A DNA stretch of 20,315 nucleotides, from contig JBBIRT010000055.1 of the NCBI GenBank assembly GCA_037441725.1, forward strand, positions 1-20,315, in the 5' to 3' direction. This document shows positions 1-7,464 of the stretch, piece by piece. The first letter of the stretch is position 1, and each line of letters begins with the position of its first letter. The stretch comes from JBBIRT01 sp037441725. Its GTDB lineage: Bacteria > Desulfobacterota > BSN033 > UBA1163. The notes below the pieces were generated by a model. That model was not told the origin of the DNA. It searched no databases and was given only the letters and a program-made list of their open reading frames with translations. The translations under genes were made by a program, and so were the position numbers.

Positions 1-300
1 ATGATAAGCGGCTTGAAATATGGCATTTTGCTCGGCATGAAGGCCCCGGCAGAGTTCCACTCTTTCCCCTGAAGGGATGCGCATCTTTTCCCGGAGGCAC
101 CCAATATCGATACAATGTCTCAATTTGGAAGGAGCTCCGTTGTAGCCTGTGGCTAAGATCTTTTTATCTTTAACCAGAACAGCCCCTACTTGTCTTCGCA
201 AGCAGGTGGATCGCTTGGCCACCAGATGGGTAATGTCCATGAAATATTCTTCCCAAGAGGGGCGATATGAAACTCTCTTTTTCTTCTCTTTCTTTTTCAA
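1..300 (-). CDS. dCMP deaminase (ComEB-like), 3' end missing
   Basis: This is the N-terminal 100 residues of a zinc-dependent deoxycytidylate deaminase, which converts dCMP to dUMP and feeds dTMP synthesis. Visible landmarks are YRPSWEEYF (12-20), LVAKRSTCLRRQVGAV (26-41), ATGYNGAPS (50-58) and LCRGLHAEQNAI (83-94). In the last, His88 is a zinc ligand and Glu90 the catalytic proton shuttle. The second zinc motif (PCxxC) would lie beyond position 1. There is no ATG before residue 21. The chosen start is the TTG at 300-298, which gives a very basic Lys-rich leader, but no clear ribosome binding site precedes it, so the start is uncertain. It lies 58 nt downstream of rpiB on the same strand and is probably the last visible gene of the same cluster. 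Family assignment is firm; the start is not. Confidence 0.85.
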   Translation of the reverse strand, partial: MKKKEKKKRVSYRPSWEEYFMDITHLVAKRSTCLRRQVGAVLVKDKKILATGYNGAPSKLRHCIDIGCLREKMRIPSGERVELCRGLHAEQNAIFQAAYH

Positions 301-358
301 GGGCGAGCCATTAGGAGGAGTATGGATGGATGGAATTGGTCATCCCATTCATCCAAGG

Positions 359-817
359 TTATTTGAACCTTTCTCTTTCTATCGCTTCAATCTTTTCGAT
401 ACGTTTTTGATGTCTTCCACCGGCAAAAGGGGTTTCCCACCAAACTTTTACAATCTCTTTGGCCAGTTCTTTACCGACCATTCGACCTCCTAAGATAAGA
501 ATATTGGCATCATTGTGTTCTCGACTCAGTCGGGAAGAGTAAAGATCATTTACCAGTGCTGCTCGAACCCTTGGAAATTTATTGNNNNNNNNNNCCACAA
601 TGGACATCCCAATCCCTGTCCCACAGATGAGGATCCCTCTTTCCAATTCACCCCGCGAAACCTTTTCTGCAACCAAGGCCCCATAATCAGGGTAATCCAC
701 AGAATCCTCATCAAAGGTTCCCATATCCACAGGCTCGATTCCAAGGGATTTTAAAAAGTCCTTCAATGCCTCTTTAAGCTCAAAACCTCCGTGATCACTG
801 GCTAAAGCCACCTGCAT
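359..817 (-). CDS. rpiB: Ribose-5-phosphate isomerase B
   Basis: RpiB interconverts ribose 5-phosphate and ribulose 5-phosphate in the non-oxidative pentose phosphate pathway, supplying ribose for PRPP. The sequence shows ASDHGGFELK (6-15), YPDYG (42-46), the active-site loop GILICGTGIGMSI with Cys65, and LSREHNDANIL with the conserved His. Cys65 marks the true RpiB type rather than the Glu-containing mycobacterial type. The start is the ATG at 817-815, preceded by AGGA inside the end of fabF; a longer reading upstream would only overlap fabF. It follows the fabF stop by 4 nt, so the two are probably translationally coupled. Ten Ns (585-594) interrupt the gene just after the active-site loop. 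The frame stays open across them, but about three residues too many are implied. The true protein is probably near 149 residues. Confidence 0.93.
   Translation of the reverse strand: MQVALASDHGGFELKEALKDFLKSLGIEPVDMGTFDEDSVDYPDYGALVAEKVSRGELERGILICGTGIGMSIVXXXXNKFPRVRAALVNDLYSSRLSREHNDANILILGGRMVGKELAKEIVKVWWETPFAGGRHQKRIEKIEAIERERFK
585..594. other. Assembly gap (10 N)
   Basis: Ten undetermined bases lie inside rpiB. The flanking codons read Ile-Val before and Asn-Lys-Phe after. RpiB proteins normally read SIVANKF or SIAANKF here, so the real gap is probably only 1 to 4 bases, and ten is a nominal scaffold value. Confidence 0.95.
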
Positions 818-821
818 CTTT

Positions 822-2063
822 TTATCCTGAGAATTTCTTAAAAATAAGAGTGGCATTGGTTCCACCAAATCCAAAGGCATTGGACATGGCGATATTTAAA
901 GACTTCTGCCGAGCCACATTGGGAACATAATCGAGATCGCATTGGGGATCAGGTTCCTCGTAGTTGATCGTGGGTGGAATGATCCCATCCCGAATGGATA
1001 AAAGGGTGAAGATCGCCTCTGTACTTCCAGCTGCCCCTAAGAGATGACCGGTCATCGATTTAGTGGCACTAATCGGGATCTTTCTGGCGTGTTCTCCAAA
1101 GACCTTTTTGATTGCAATCGTCTCGGTGAGATCATTTAAAGGGGTTGAAGTTCCGTGGGCATTGATATAATCCACCTCTTCCGGATTGATCCCAGCATCT
1201 TTCAGGGCCATTCTCATACACCGAACCGCTCCATCTCCATCAGGAGAAGGGGCCGTGATGTGATAGGCATCTCCAGTATACGCATAGCCAACCAATTCCC
1301 CATAAATCCTTGCATTTCGCTTTAATGCGAATTGGAGTTCCTCCAATATAAGAATTCCTGCACCCTCTGCAACCACAAAACCATCCCGATTCTTCTCAAA
1401 GGGACGACACGCCTTCTCGGGTTCATCATTTCGGGTCGAAAGGGCCTTCATGGCATTGAACCCACCAATGGTCAAGGGAGTGATATTGGCTTCTGTTCCT
1501 CCTGTGATCATGGCATCGGCATCCCCATAGACAATGGCTCGGAAGGCATCTCCAATGCAATGAGCCCCTGTGGCACAGGCCGTGACCACACAGGTATTAG
1601 GTCCCTTGGCACCGAATTGAATAGCAATCTGTCCTGAGGCCAGATTGGCAATGAGCATTGGAATAAAGAAGGGGGTAATTCGGCCCGGACCTCTCTCCAT
1701 GAGCACCTTATGATACTTTTCAATACTGGGAAGGCCTCCTAATCCTGTCCCCACAATGACTCCAACCCTATCTGAATTCTCTGAATCAATCTTCAACCCG
1801 GCATCCCCTATGGCTTCCTGGGTGGCGGCGATCGCATATTGAATGAAAAGATCCATCTTTTTGATCTCTCTTTTTTCAATATACAATTCGGGGTTGAAGT
1901 CCTTAACTTCCCCTGCAATCTTGGTTTCAAATCCATTTGTATCAAAACGAGTGATGAGACCGATCCCTGACTTCCCCTCACAAATATTCTTCCAGGCCAT
2001 ATTGACTCCAATTCCATTGGGGATCACCAATCCCACACCTGTTACAACCACCCTTCTTCGCAA
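822..2063 (-). CDS. fabF: 3-oxoacyl-ACP synthase II (KAS II)
   Basis: FabF condenses malonyl-ACP with a growing acyl-ACP in cytoplasmic type II fatty-acid synthesis. The thiolase-fold triad is complete and at the usual numbering: Cys163 in VVTACATGAH, His303 in INAHGTSTPLND and His340 in KSMTGHLLGAAGS. The length of 413 residues is typical. The start is a TTG at 2063-2061, supported by AGGAGG at 2078-2073 with 9-nt spacing; the protein then begins RRRVVVTGVG, as expected for the family. It lies downstream of acpP with a 43-nt gap and 4 nt upstream of rpiB, in the common acpP-fabF-rpiB order. If fabH is really missing from this organism, FabF could also take part in initiation, but that is only inference. 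Confidence 0.97.
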   Translation of the reverse strand: MRRRVVVTGVGLVIPNGIGVNMAWKNICEGKSGIGLITRFDTNGFETKIAGEVKDFNPELYIEKREIKKMDLFIQYAIAATQEAIGDAGLKIDSENSDRVGVIVGTGLGGLPSIEKYHKVLMERGPGRITPFFIPMLIANLASGQIAIQFGAKGPNTCVVTACATGAHCIGDAFRAIVYGDADAMITGGTEANITPLTIGGFNAMKALSTRNDEPEKACRPFEKNRDGFVVAEGAGILILEELQFALKRNARIYGELVGYAYTGDAYHITAPSPDGDGAVRCMRMALKDAGINPEEVDYINAHGTSTPLNDLTETIAIKKVFGEHARKIPISATKSMTGHLLGAAGSTEAIFTLLSIRDGIIPPTINYEEPDPQCDLDYVPNVARQKSLNIAMSNAFGFGGTNATLIFKKFSG

Positions 2064-2106
2064 AACTCCGTACCTCCTTTAGTAGGGGTTTTTTTATGAG
2101 CTCATG

Positions 2107-2343
2107 TTATTGGGTGACATGGGCCTGAATATATTCAATGGCATCCCCAACGGTGAGAATCTTTTCGGCTTCTTCGTCAGAGATCTCAATATTGTATTCC
2201 TCCTCTAAGGCCATGACGAGCTCTACCAAATCGAGAGAATCTGCCCCTAAATCATCCACGAATTTGGCCTCTGGGGTCACTTCACTTTCATTCACTCCCA
2301 GCTGTTCGACAATGATCTCCTTCACCCTCTTTTCAATAGACAT
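2107..2343 (-). CDS. acpP: Acyl carrier protein
   Basis: A 78-residue acidic four-helix carrier protein. Ser36 in the DLGADSLDLVEL motif receives the 4'-phosphopantetheine arm that carries acyl chains between FabD, FabG, FabF and PlsX. The helix II recognition surface (LVELVMALEEEY) is intact. Translation should be strong: the ATG at 2343-2341 follows AGGAGGTGAT (2357-2348), a near-perfect anti-16S match, with 4-nt spacing. This fits the high copy number needed for ACP. It sits between fabG, 54 nt upstream, and fabF, 43 nt downstream. Confidence 0.97.
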   Translation of the reverse strand: MSIEKRVKEIIVEQLGVNESEVTPEAKFVDDLGADSLDLVELVMALEEEYNIEISDEEAEKILTVGDAIEYIQAHVTQ

Positions 2344-2397
2344 GAAATCACCTCCTCATTAAATTTACCTCATTTCATTCTTCCCGAAATTCCTCTT

Positions 2398-3147
2398 TTA
2401 CATATAGATTCCACCGTTCACATTCAGGACCTGACCGGTGATATAACTTGAAGCATCGGAAACAAGAAAGAGAACAGCCTCTGCGACATCCTCAGGTTTA
2501 CCCAGCCGTTCCATTGGAATGAGCCGTCTCAATTCTTCTTTCACCTTATCCGGAAGGACATCGGTCATGGGTGTCTCGATATAACCTGGGGCAATGGCAT
2601 TGACATTGATCCCCCTCTGGGCAAACTCCCTCGCAATCGTCTTGGTTAAGCCGATCACCCCGGCCTTTGAGGCAGAGTAATTGACCTGCCCTGCATTTCC
2701 CATTTCTCCAACCACCGAGGCAATGTTCACAATCTTACCGCTTTTCTGTTTGGCCATATATCTGATCACTGCCTTGGTGCAGTTGAATGTCCCCTTCAAA
2801 TTGACATCAAGGACCATATCCCAATCCTCTTCGGTCATTCTCAATATCAACTTATCACGGGTAATTCCGGCATTATTAACGAGAATATCGATCTTCCCAA
2901 ATTTTTCTAAGATCGTCTCCACCATTTGCTCGACTTCCCCCAAATGGGCCACATTGACCTTGATGGCGAGGGCTTTTGATCCAATCAATTCAATCTCTTT
3001 GGCTGTCTCCTCTGCCTTTTCAAAATTAATATCTGAGACAACAATATCAGCGCCATTCCGGGCCAACAACAGGGATACAGCCTTCCCAATCCCTTGTGCT
3101 GCTCCTGTCACCAAGGCTACCTTTCCTTTCAGTTTCAACACTTCCAT
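2398..3147 (-). CDS. fabG: 3-oxoacyl-ACP reductase
   Basis: FabG is the NADPH-dependent short-chain dehydrogenase that reduces 3-oxoacyl-ACP, the first reduction of the elongation cycle. The classical SDR features are present: TGAAQGIG nucleotide-binding loop (14-21), NNAG (91-94), and catalytic Ser144, Tyr157 and Lys161 in NYSASKAG. The C-terminal segment YITGQVLNVNGG is typical of FabG. The preferred start is the ATG at 3147-3145, giving 249 residues; a GTG immediately before it is an alternative. An AGGG lies 8 nt ahead, overlapping the fabD stop. The 10-nt gap to fabD indicates coupling. Biosynthetic rather than catabolic use is inferred from the flanking fabD and acpP. Confidence 0.96.
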   Translation of the reverse strand: MEVLKLKGKVALVTGAAQGIGKAVSLLLARNGADIVVSDINFEKAEETAKEIELIGSKALAIKVNVAHLGEVEQMVETILEKFGKIDILVNNAGITRDKLILRMTEEDWDMVLDVNLKGTFNCTKAVIRYMAKQKSGKIVNIASVVGEMGNAGQVNYSASKAGVIGLTKTIAREFAQRGINVNAIAPGYIETPMTDVLPDKVKEELRRLIPMERLGKPEDVAEAVLFLVSDASSYITGQVLNVNGGIYM

Positions 3148-3157
3148 CACCTTTTCC

Positions 3158-4078
3158 CTATGGTAATTTTCTCAGAGACTGAAGATCTTCAAGGTTTGAA
3201 ACTCCGACTTTGCTATCAATTCGTTTCATTAAACCTGAAAGAACTCTTCCAGGACCGATCTCCAGAACCTGCTCAATCCCCTCTAAAATTATCTTCTTCA
3301 TCGACTCTTCCCAACGGACAGGTTTTGATACCTGAGCTACCAATAAATCTTTGACCCGATCCTTGGACTCATTGATCTCGGCCTCGACATTTGTCACCAC
3401 AGGGATTTTCAAATCCCTGATAGGTATCCCCTCCAAAACCTCTGCCAGTCGCTCTCCGGCAGGTTTCATAAGAGGGCAGTGAAAGGGAGCACTCACCGGA
3501 AGGAGGAGGGCCTTCTTCCCCTCCTCTTTGACCTTCTGGATGGCCCGTTCAACAGCCTTGATGTGGCCAGCAATGACAATTTGACCAGGGCAATTATAAT
3601 TTGCCGGGGTCAGAATTTCACCATCTGAACATGCCTCACAGAGCCTTTCGACCCTCTCCTGCTCCATGCCTAAAATAGCAGCCATCCCTCCCTCTCCAAC
3701 TGGAACCGCCTCTTGCATAAATTTCCCACGGAAACGTACCATTCTGATCGCATCAGAAAAAACGAAGGCCTCTGAAGCCACCAAAGCACTGTATTCCCCA
3801 AGACTATGTCCTGCTGTCAACTGAGGGGTTATCCCTCTTTCGGTCTGGAGGACTCGAAGCGCTGCTATACTTACGGTAAGGATGGCTGGCTGAGTATTTT
3901 CTGTTAGCTTCAACTCCTCTTCAGGCCCCTTAAAACAGAGCGCGGAAATCGAAAAATGTAGGGTATCATCTGCCTCCTCAAAAACCTCTCTGGCCGCCCT
4001 AAAGTTCTCATAAAGTTCTCTTCCCATTCCGACATACTGAGACCCTTGGCCTGGAAAGAGAAAAGCCATCTTCTTCAT
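3158..4078 (-). CDS. fabD: Malonyl-CoA:ACP transacylase
   Basis: FabD moves the malonyl group from CoA to ACP and so supplies every elongation step. The N-terminal FLFPGQGSQYVGMG (7-20), the nucleophile elbow GHSLGEYSAL with Ser92, the Arg-containing stretch RMVRFRGKFMQ (112-122), and the catalytic His200 in PVSAPFHCPLM are all visible. The length of 306 residues matches the family. The start ATG at 4078-4076 has only a weak GAGAA upstream; the fourth residue is also Met and could serve. It follows the acyl-CoA dehydrogenase gene by 10 nt and precedes fabG by 10 nt, so it sits tightly in the operon. Confidence 0.97.
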   Translation of the reverse strand: MKKMAFLFPGQGSQYVGMGRELYENFRAAREVFEEADDTLHFSISALCFKGPEEELKLTENTQPAILTVSIAALRVLQTERGITPQLTAGHSLGEYSALVASEAFVFSDAIRMVRFRGKFMQEAVPVGEGGMAAILGMEQERVERLCEACSDGEILTPANYNCPGQIVIAGHIKAVERAIQKVKEEGKKALLLPVSAPFHCPLMKPAGERLAEVLEGIPIRDLKIPVVTNVEAEINESKDRVKDLLVAQVSKPVRWEESMKKIILEGIEQVLEIGPGRVLSGLMKRIDSKVGVSNLEDLQSLRKLP

Positions 4079-4088
4079 ATCGAATTTC

Positions 4089-5252
4089 TCATTTCTTCCC
4101 TGCGTATTCCTTATTCAATTCTAACCCAATGACATTGCGCTGGATCTGATTGGTTCCTTCATAGATCTGAAGGATCTTTGCATCCCTCATCATCTTTTCA
4201 ACAGGATAATCCCGCATATATCCATAGCCCCCAAAGATTTGGACCGCATCCGTTGTCACCTTCATGGCTACATCAGTCGCAAAGACCTTGGCCATGCCTG
4301 ACACTTTGGAGATTTCCTTTGGATCTTTTGATTGATCAATATAGCGAGCCACGGAATAGACCAGGGCCCTCGCCGCCTCTACCTGTGTGGCCATATCGGC
4401 TAAGAGATGTTGAATGGCTTGAAAGGAGATGATCTTTTTTTCAAATTGTTCTCGTTCTCTTGCATAGTGGACAGCCGCATCCAGTGCGCCCTGGGCCAAT
4501 CCCACCCCCTGAGCTCCCACCCCAGGTCGAGTTCGATCAAAAGTCCTCATGGTGATAATGAAACCCATTCCTTCCCTTCCGATAAGATTCTCTTTGGGAA
4601 CAAAACAGTCTTGAAAAATTAGCTCACGAGTGGCTGAGGCCCGAATCCCCATCTTCTTCTCCTTTTTTCCAAAATGGAATCCTGGCGTCCCCTTCTCGAC
4701 AATCAGTGCGCTTGCTCCTCTTGGCCCTTTTGCTCGATCGGTCATGGCGATAATGGAATAGATCTCTGCCTCCCCCCCATTGGTGATCCACTGTTTGGTT
4801 CCGTTGAGAACATACCCCTCTCCCTTTCGAATGGCCGTGGTTCTAATCGCACTGGCATCGCTCCCCGCATCAGCCTCAGTCAATCCGAAAGCAGCCAACT
4901 TCCTTCCCTTTGCAATATCAGGAAGGTACTTCTTCTTCTGTTCAGGGTTTCCATAGAGAAGAATAGGCATCGCCCCCAATCCGCTGGCCACAATACTGGT
5001 TGCGATTCCTAAACAAACCCGGCTCAATTCTTCAGCCACCAAGCAATATTCTAAGATTCCTCCCCCAAAACCTTCATACTCTTCGGGCATAGAGACCCCC
5101 ATGAGTCCGGCCTCGGCACTGACCTTGACAATTTCCCATGGAAACTCTTCCTTCTCATCCAATTCTGCACGCACAGGGAGCATCTTCTCTTCAGCAATCC
5201 TTCTTGCCAGATCCTGAATCATCTTCTGTTCCGATGTGAGAAAATAATCCAA
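4089..5252 (-). CDS. Acyl-CoA dehydrogenase in the fabH position
   Basis: This FAD-dependent enzyme of 387 residues belongs to the short/medium-chain acyl-CoA dehydrogenase family, which introduces an alpha,beta double bond into acyl-CoA and passes electrons to electron-transfer flavoprotein. Seen are GLTEADAGSD (flavin/substrate signature), KQWITNGGEAE, QIFGGYGYMRDYP, and the catalytic base Glu365 in IYEGTNQIQRNVIG. The start is the TTG at 5252-5250, backed by AGGAGG at 5266-5261 with 8-nt spacing and by the family-like N-terminus DYFLTSEQKMI. Longer readings overlap plsX and lack a good ribosome site. It lies 19 nt after plsX and 10 nt before fabD, exactly where fabH normally sits. The substrate cannot be told from sequence; a role linked to lipid synthesis or acyl recycling is inferred from position only. 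Confidence 0.93.
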   Translation of the reverse strand: MDYFLTSEQKMIQDLARRIAEEKMLPVRAELDEKEEFPWEIVKVSAEAGLMGVSMPEEYEGFGGGILEYCLVAEELSRVCLGIATSIVASGLGAMPILLYGNPEQKKKYLPDIAKGRKLAAFGLTEADAGSDASAIRTTAIRKGEGYVLNGTKQWITNGGEAEIYSIIAMTDRAKGPRGASALIVEKGTPGFHFGKKEKKMGIRASATRELIFQDCFVPKENLIGREGMGFIITMRTFDRTRPGVGAQGVGLAQGALDAAVHYAREREQFEKKIISFQAIQHLLADMATQVEAARALVYSVARYIDQSKDPKEISKVSGMAKVFATDVAMKVTTDAVQIFGGYGYMRDYPVEKMMRDAKILQIYEGTNQIQRNVIGLELNKEYAGKK

Positions 5253-5271
5253 TCGCTTCTCCTCCTGATGA

Positions 5272-6339
5272 TCAATGATTAAACTCATGAACCGCCTTGA
5301 TCGGGCCATTGATTTTTTCTAATTTATTTTGACCCAAATGAAGGCGATTCAATTTCTCCTTCAACTCGATGATGAGGTGTTCATTCAATCTTTGTTTGGC
5401 CAGATTCAATGCCAAAAGGATTGCATTCATGATGGCTTTGGCATTGGATGAACCATGACAGATGACGCAGTTGCCGTTCACTCCTAAGAGAGGGGCGCCT
5501 CCATATTCGGAGTAATCCAACCGCTTTTCTAAACGACGGATGGCTCGTCGCATCAAGAAATAAGCCACTTTGGCTCGAATGTTATCCTTCGCCTCCATTT
5601 TGAGGATGGCATGGATGGTCTCCCAAAGACCTTCACTCACCTTCAAGGCAACATTTCCAACAAAACCATCACAGACAATCACATCGACCTCTCCATTATT
5701 CAAATCCCGACCTTCTACATAGCCGATATAGTTTAGGTCTGTTCCAGATAAAAGATTGTGGACCTCTCGTGTTAATTCATTCCCTTTCCCCTCTTCCTCC
5801 CCATTGCTCAGTAGACCAATTCGAGGTTCCATCTTTCCAAGAATATTCTTGGCATAGGCGTCTCCCATCATCGCAAATTGGACAAGATGGATGGGTTTAC
5901 AATCCACGTTCCCACCTGAATCAATAAGAACCGTGTTTCCTCGAGTGGTAGGATGAATGGTCGCAATGGCAGGCCGGTCCACTCCCTCCAGTTTCTTTAA
6001 GATATACATGGACAGGGCCATGGCCGCCCCTGAATTTCCTGCAGAGACCACTCCGCTCACTTGACCCTCTTTGGCCAAATCCAAGGCAATCTTGATGGAG
6101 GTATCTTTCATCTTACGGATCACTGCAGACGGAGAATCATGCATTGCCACCACAAAGGGAGCATGATGGATATAAATAGGAAGTTTTGAGGTGGGATATT
6201 TCGATAGCTCCTTACTGATCTGATCCTCATCTCCGACTAAAACGATCTTCACTCCATGCTGTTTTGCAGCGAGAATTGCTCCTTCCACAATACTTTGGGG
6301 AGCAAAATCTCCTCCCATGGCATCGACCGCAATCTTCAT
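5272..6339 (-). CDS. plsX: Phosphate acyltransferase PlsX
   Basis: PlsX converts acyl-ACP and phosphate to acyl-phosphate, the donor for PlsY in phosphatidic acid synthesis, and so links fatty-acid synthesis to the membrane. The protein begins KIAVDAMGGDFAP and carries SAGNSGAAMALSMY, RPAIATIHPTTRG, IDSGGNVDCKP, VCDGFVGNVALK and GGAPLLGVNG, all characteristic of the family. The length of 355 residues is slightly above the usual 330-345, mainly because of a longer C-terminus. The ATG start at 6339-6337 has AGAGG about 5 nt ahead. It follows rpmF by 35 nt. The rpmF-plsX pairing is very widespread. Confidence 0.97.
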   Translation of the reverse strand: MKIAVDAMGGDFAPQSIVEGAILAAKQHGVKIVLVGDEDQISKELSKYPTSKLPIYIHHAPFVVAMHDSPSAVIRKMKDTSIKIALDLAKEGQVSGVVSAGNSGAAMALSMYILKKLEGVDRPAIATIHPTTRGNTVLIDSGGNVDCKPIHLVQFAMMGDAYAKNILGKMEPRIGLLSNGEEEGKGNELTREVHNLLSGTDLNYIGYVEGRDLNNGEVDVIVCDGFVGNVALKVSEGLWETIHAILKMEAKDNIRAKVAYFLMRRAIRRLEKRLDYSEYGGAPLLGVNGNCVICHGSSNAKAIMNAILLALNLAKQRLNEHLIIELKEKLNRLHLGQNKLEKINGPIKAVHEFNH

Positions 6340-6374
6340 CTTGCCTCTACCCTTAAGAAATCATCCCCTTTGGT

Positions 6375-6560
6375 CTATTCCTCTTCTCCCACCTTGATTA
6401 CTTCCCGTCCCCTATAAGTCCCACAATGAGGACAGATATGGTGGGGAAGCAAGGGTTCATGACACTGGGGACAAAAAGAATATTGAGGAGGACTCAGTCT
6501 CTTATGAGCTCGGCGTTGATCCCTCTTCGACGGTGATGTCCTCCTTTTAGGAACTCCCAT
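6375..6560 (-). CDS. rpmF: Ribosomal protein bL32
   Basis: A 61-residue basic protein of the large ribosomal subunit. The N-terminus GVPKRRTSPSKRDQRRAHKR is diagnostic. The C-terminal half keeps a four-cysteine zinc ribbon, CPQC (residues 30-33) and CPHC (43-46), so this is the zinc-binding (C+) form rather than the zinc-free paralogue. The ATG start at 6560-6558 has AAAGGA upstream. It lies between yceD and plsX, the usual context. Confidence 0.97.
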   Translation of the reverse strand: MGVPKRRTSPSKRDQRRAHKRLSPPQYSFCPQCHEPLLPHHICPHCGTYRGREVIKVGEEE

Positions 6561-6659
6561 ATAAAATCATCCTTTCCCATCCGATGGAGTCACTCTCAGG
6601 ATGTTGATGGAATATGAAGCTTAGATCTCTTATCCCTTTCCACTTAACAGATTGCCCCT

Positions 6660-7199
6660 TCATTTATCAAGTTTTAGTTTTTCGAGAATGGAAAAACTTG
6701 ATTGGAATCCTTCCTTTATACAACTACAGGAGGAAAGATTCAAATCCCTTCCACATGTCTGACAGAGTCCTTTACAATCCTCTCGACAAAGGGGTTGGTA
6801 GGGAATTTCTAAAAAAACCTGTTCGCATGCGATTTCAGAAAGATGAATTTCACCCCCCTCAAAAAAATTCAACTCCATCTCTTCGCTCCCTAACTCAATC
6901 TCCTCCCCATCAGGGGCATCCTTTAGAGGATGAAGGGTAAGATCGAAAGTTGCGGATAGGGGGTATGAAAATTCTCTCAGACACCTCACACATTGTAATC
7001 GGAGTTGGGTTTCCAGGCTCCCTTTGATTAAGACTGATCGACCTGCCTTGTTAATCTTTACCTCGGATTGGAGAGGGCTTTCAAAGTCAAAGTCAACCCT
7101 TGCAAGATCCTTTAGATAGGTATGAAGGGAATCCTTGTCCTCGGTCCACCTTAGGGTTAAACCCTCCTCTGGAATCTCATCAAGCCTTAAGGCAAACAT
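6660..7199 (-). CDS. yceD: YceD/DUF177 family protein
   Basis: A 179-residue member of the YceD (DUF177) family, which in bacteria and plastids is linked to accumulation of 23S rRNA and is nearly always encoded just before rpmF. The typical centre CVRCLREFSYPL and the C-terminal pattern YQPLCREDCKGLCQTCGRDLN are present; the cysteines suggest a metal site. It is the first gene after the promoter at 7300-7327. The start is the ATG at 7199-7197, and a GGGTGG lies about 7 nt upstream. About 98 nt separate it from rpmF, with no other feature seen in that gap. Confidence 0.9.
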   Translation of the reverse strand: MFALRLDEIPEEGLTLRWTEDKDSLHTYLKDLARVDFDFESPLQSEVKINKAGRSVLIKGSLETQLRLQCVRCLREFSYPLSATFDLTLHPLKDAPDGEEIELGSEEMELNFFEGGEIHLSEIACEQVFLEIPYQPLCREDCKGLCQTCGRDLNLSSCSCIKEGFQSSFSILEKLKLDK

Positions 7200-7299
7200 T
7201 CATTTCCACCCTGATCGTTCGTTTCATGGCCTGTTACTCCTTGCCATGGTCTGCTGATGATGGATTGGTCAGAAATCTATCTTAAACAATTGAATGATA

Positions 7300-7327
7300 A
7301 ATATATAAAAAAAATCTTCTTTGTCAA
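7300..7327 (-). promoter_or_regulatory. Sigma70-like promoter of the yceD-rpmF-plsX-fab cluster
   Basis: On the minus strand a perfect TTGACA (7327-7322) is followed after 16 nt by TATATT (7305-7300), five of six bases of the -10 consensus, within AT-rich DNA. The predicted start near 7293 leaves a leader of about 95 nt before yceD. No other promoter of similar quality was noticed between the cluster genes, so this probably drives the whole run down to rpiB. Confidence 0.65.
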
Positions 7328-7464
7328 GAAGATTTAAAAATCAGCTAATCGAGTTTATTGTGGATTTGAAAAAAAATTATCAATATGTTAACAGACTTAT
7401 CATATCATTTTCAAGTCCTTTGACTCAAACCCTTTGGACAGGCAAATTCATGGAGGGAAAAGGA

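Noticed and set aside
149..493. Plus-strand ORF across the dCMP deaminase and rpiB ends
   Set aside because: It is a shadow of two clearly recognised minus-strand genes, with no supporting start signal or domain.
2096..2105. 10-bp palindrome ATGAGCTCAT after acpP
   Set aside because: It is short, with no U-run or conserved context visible, and probably chance.
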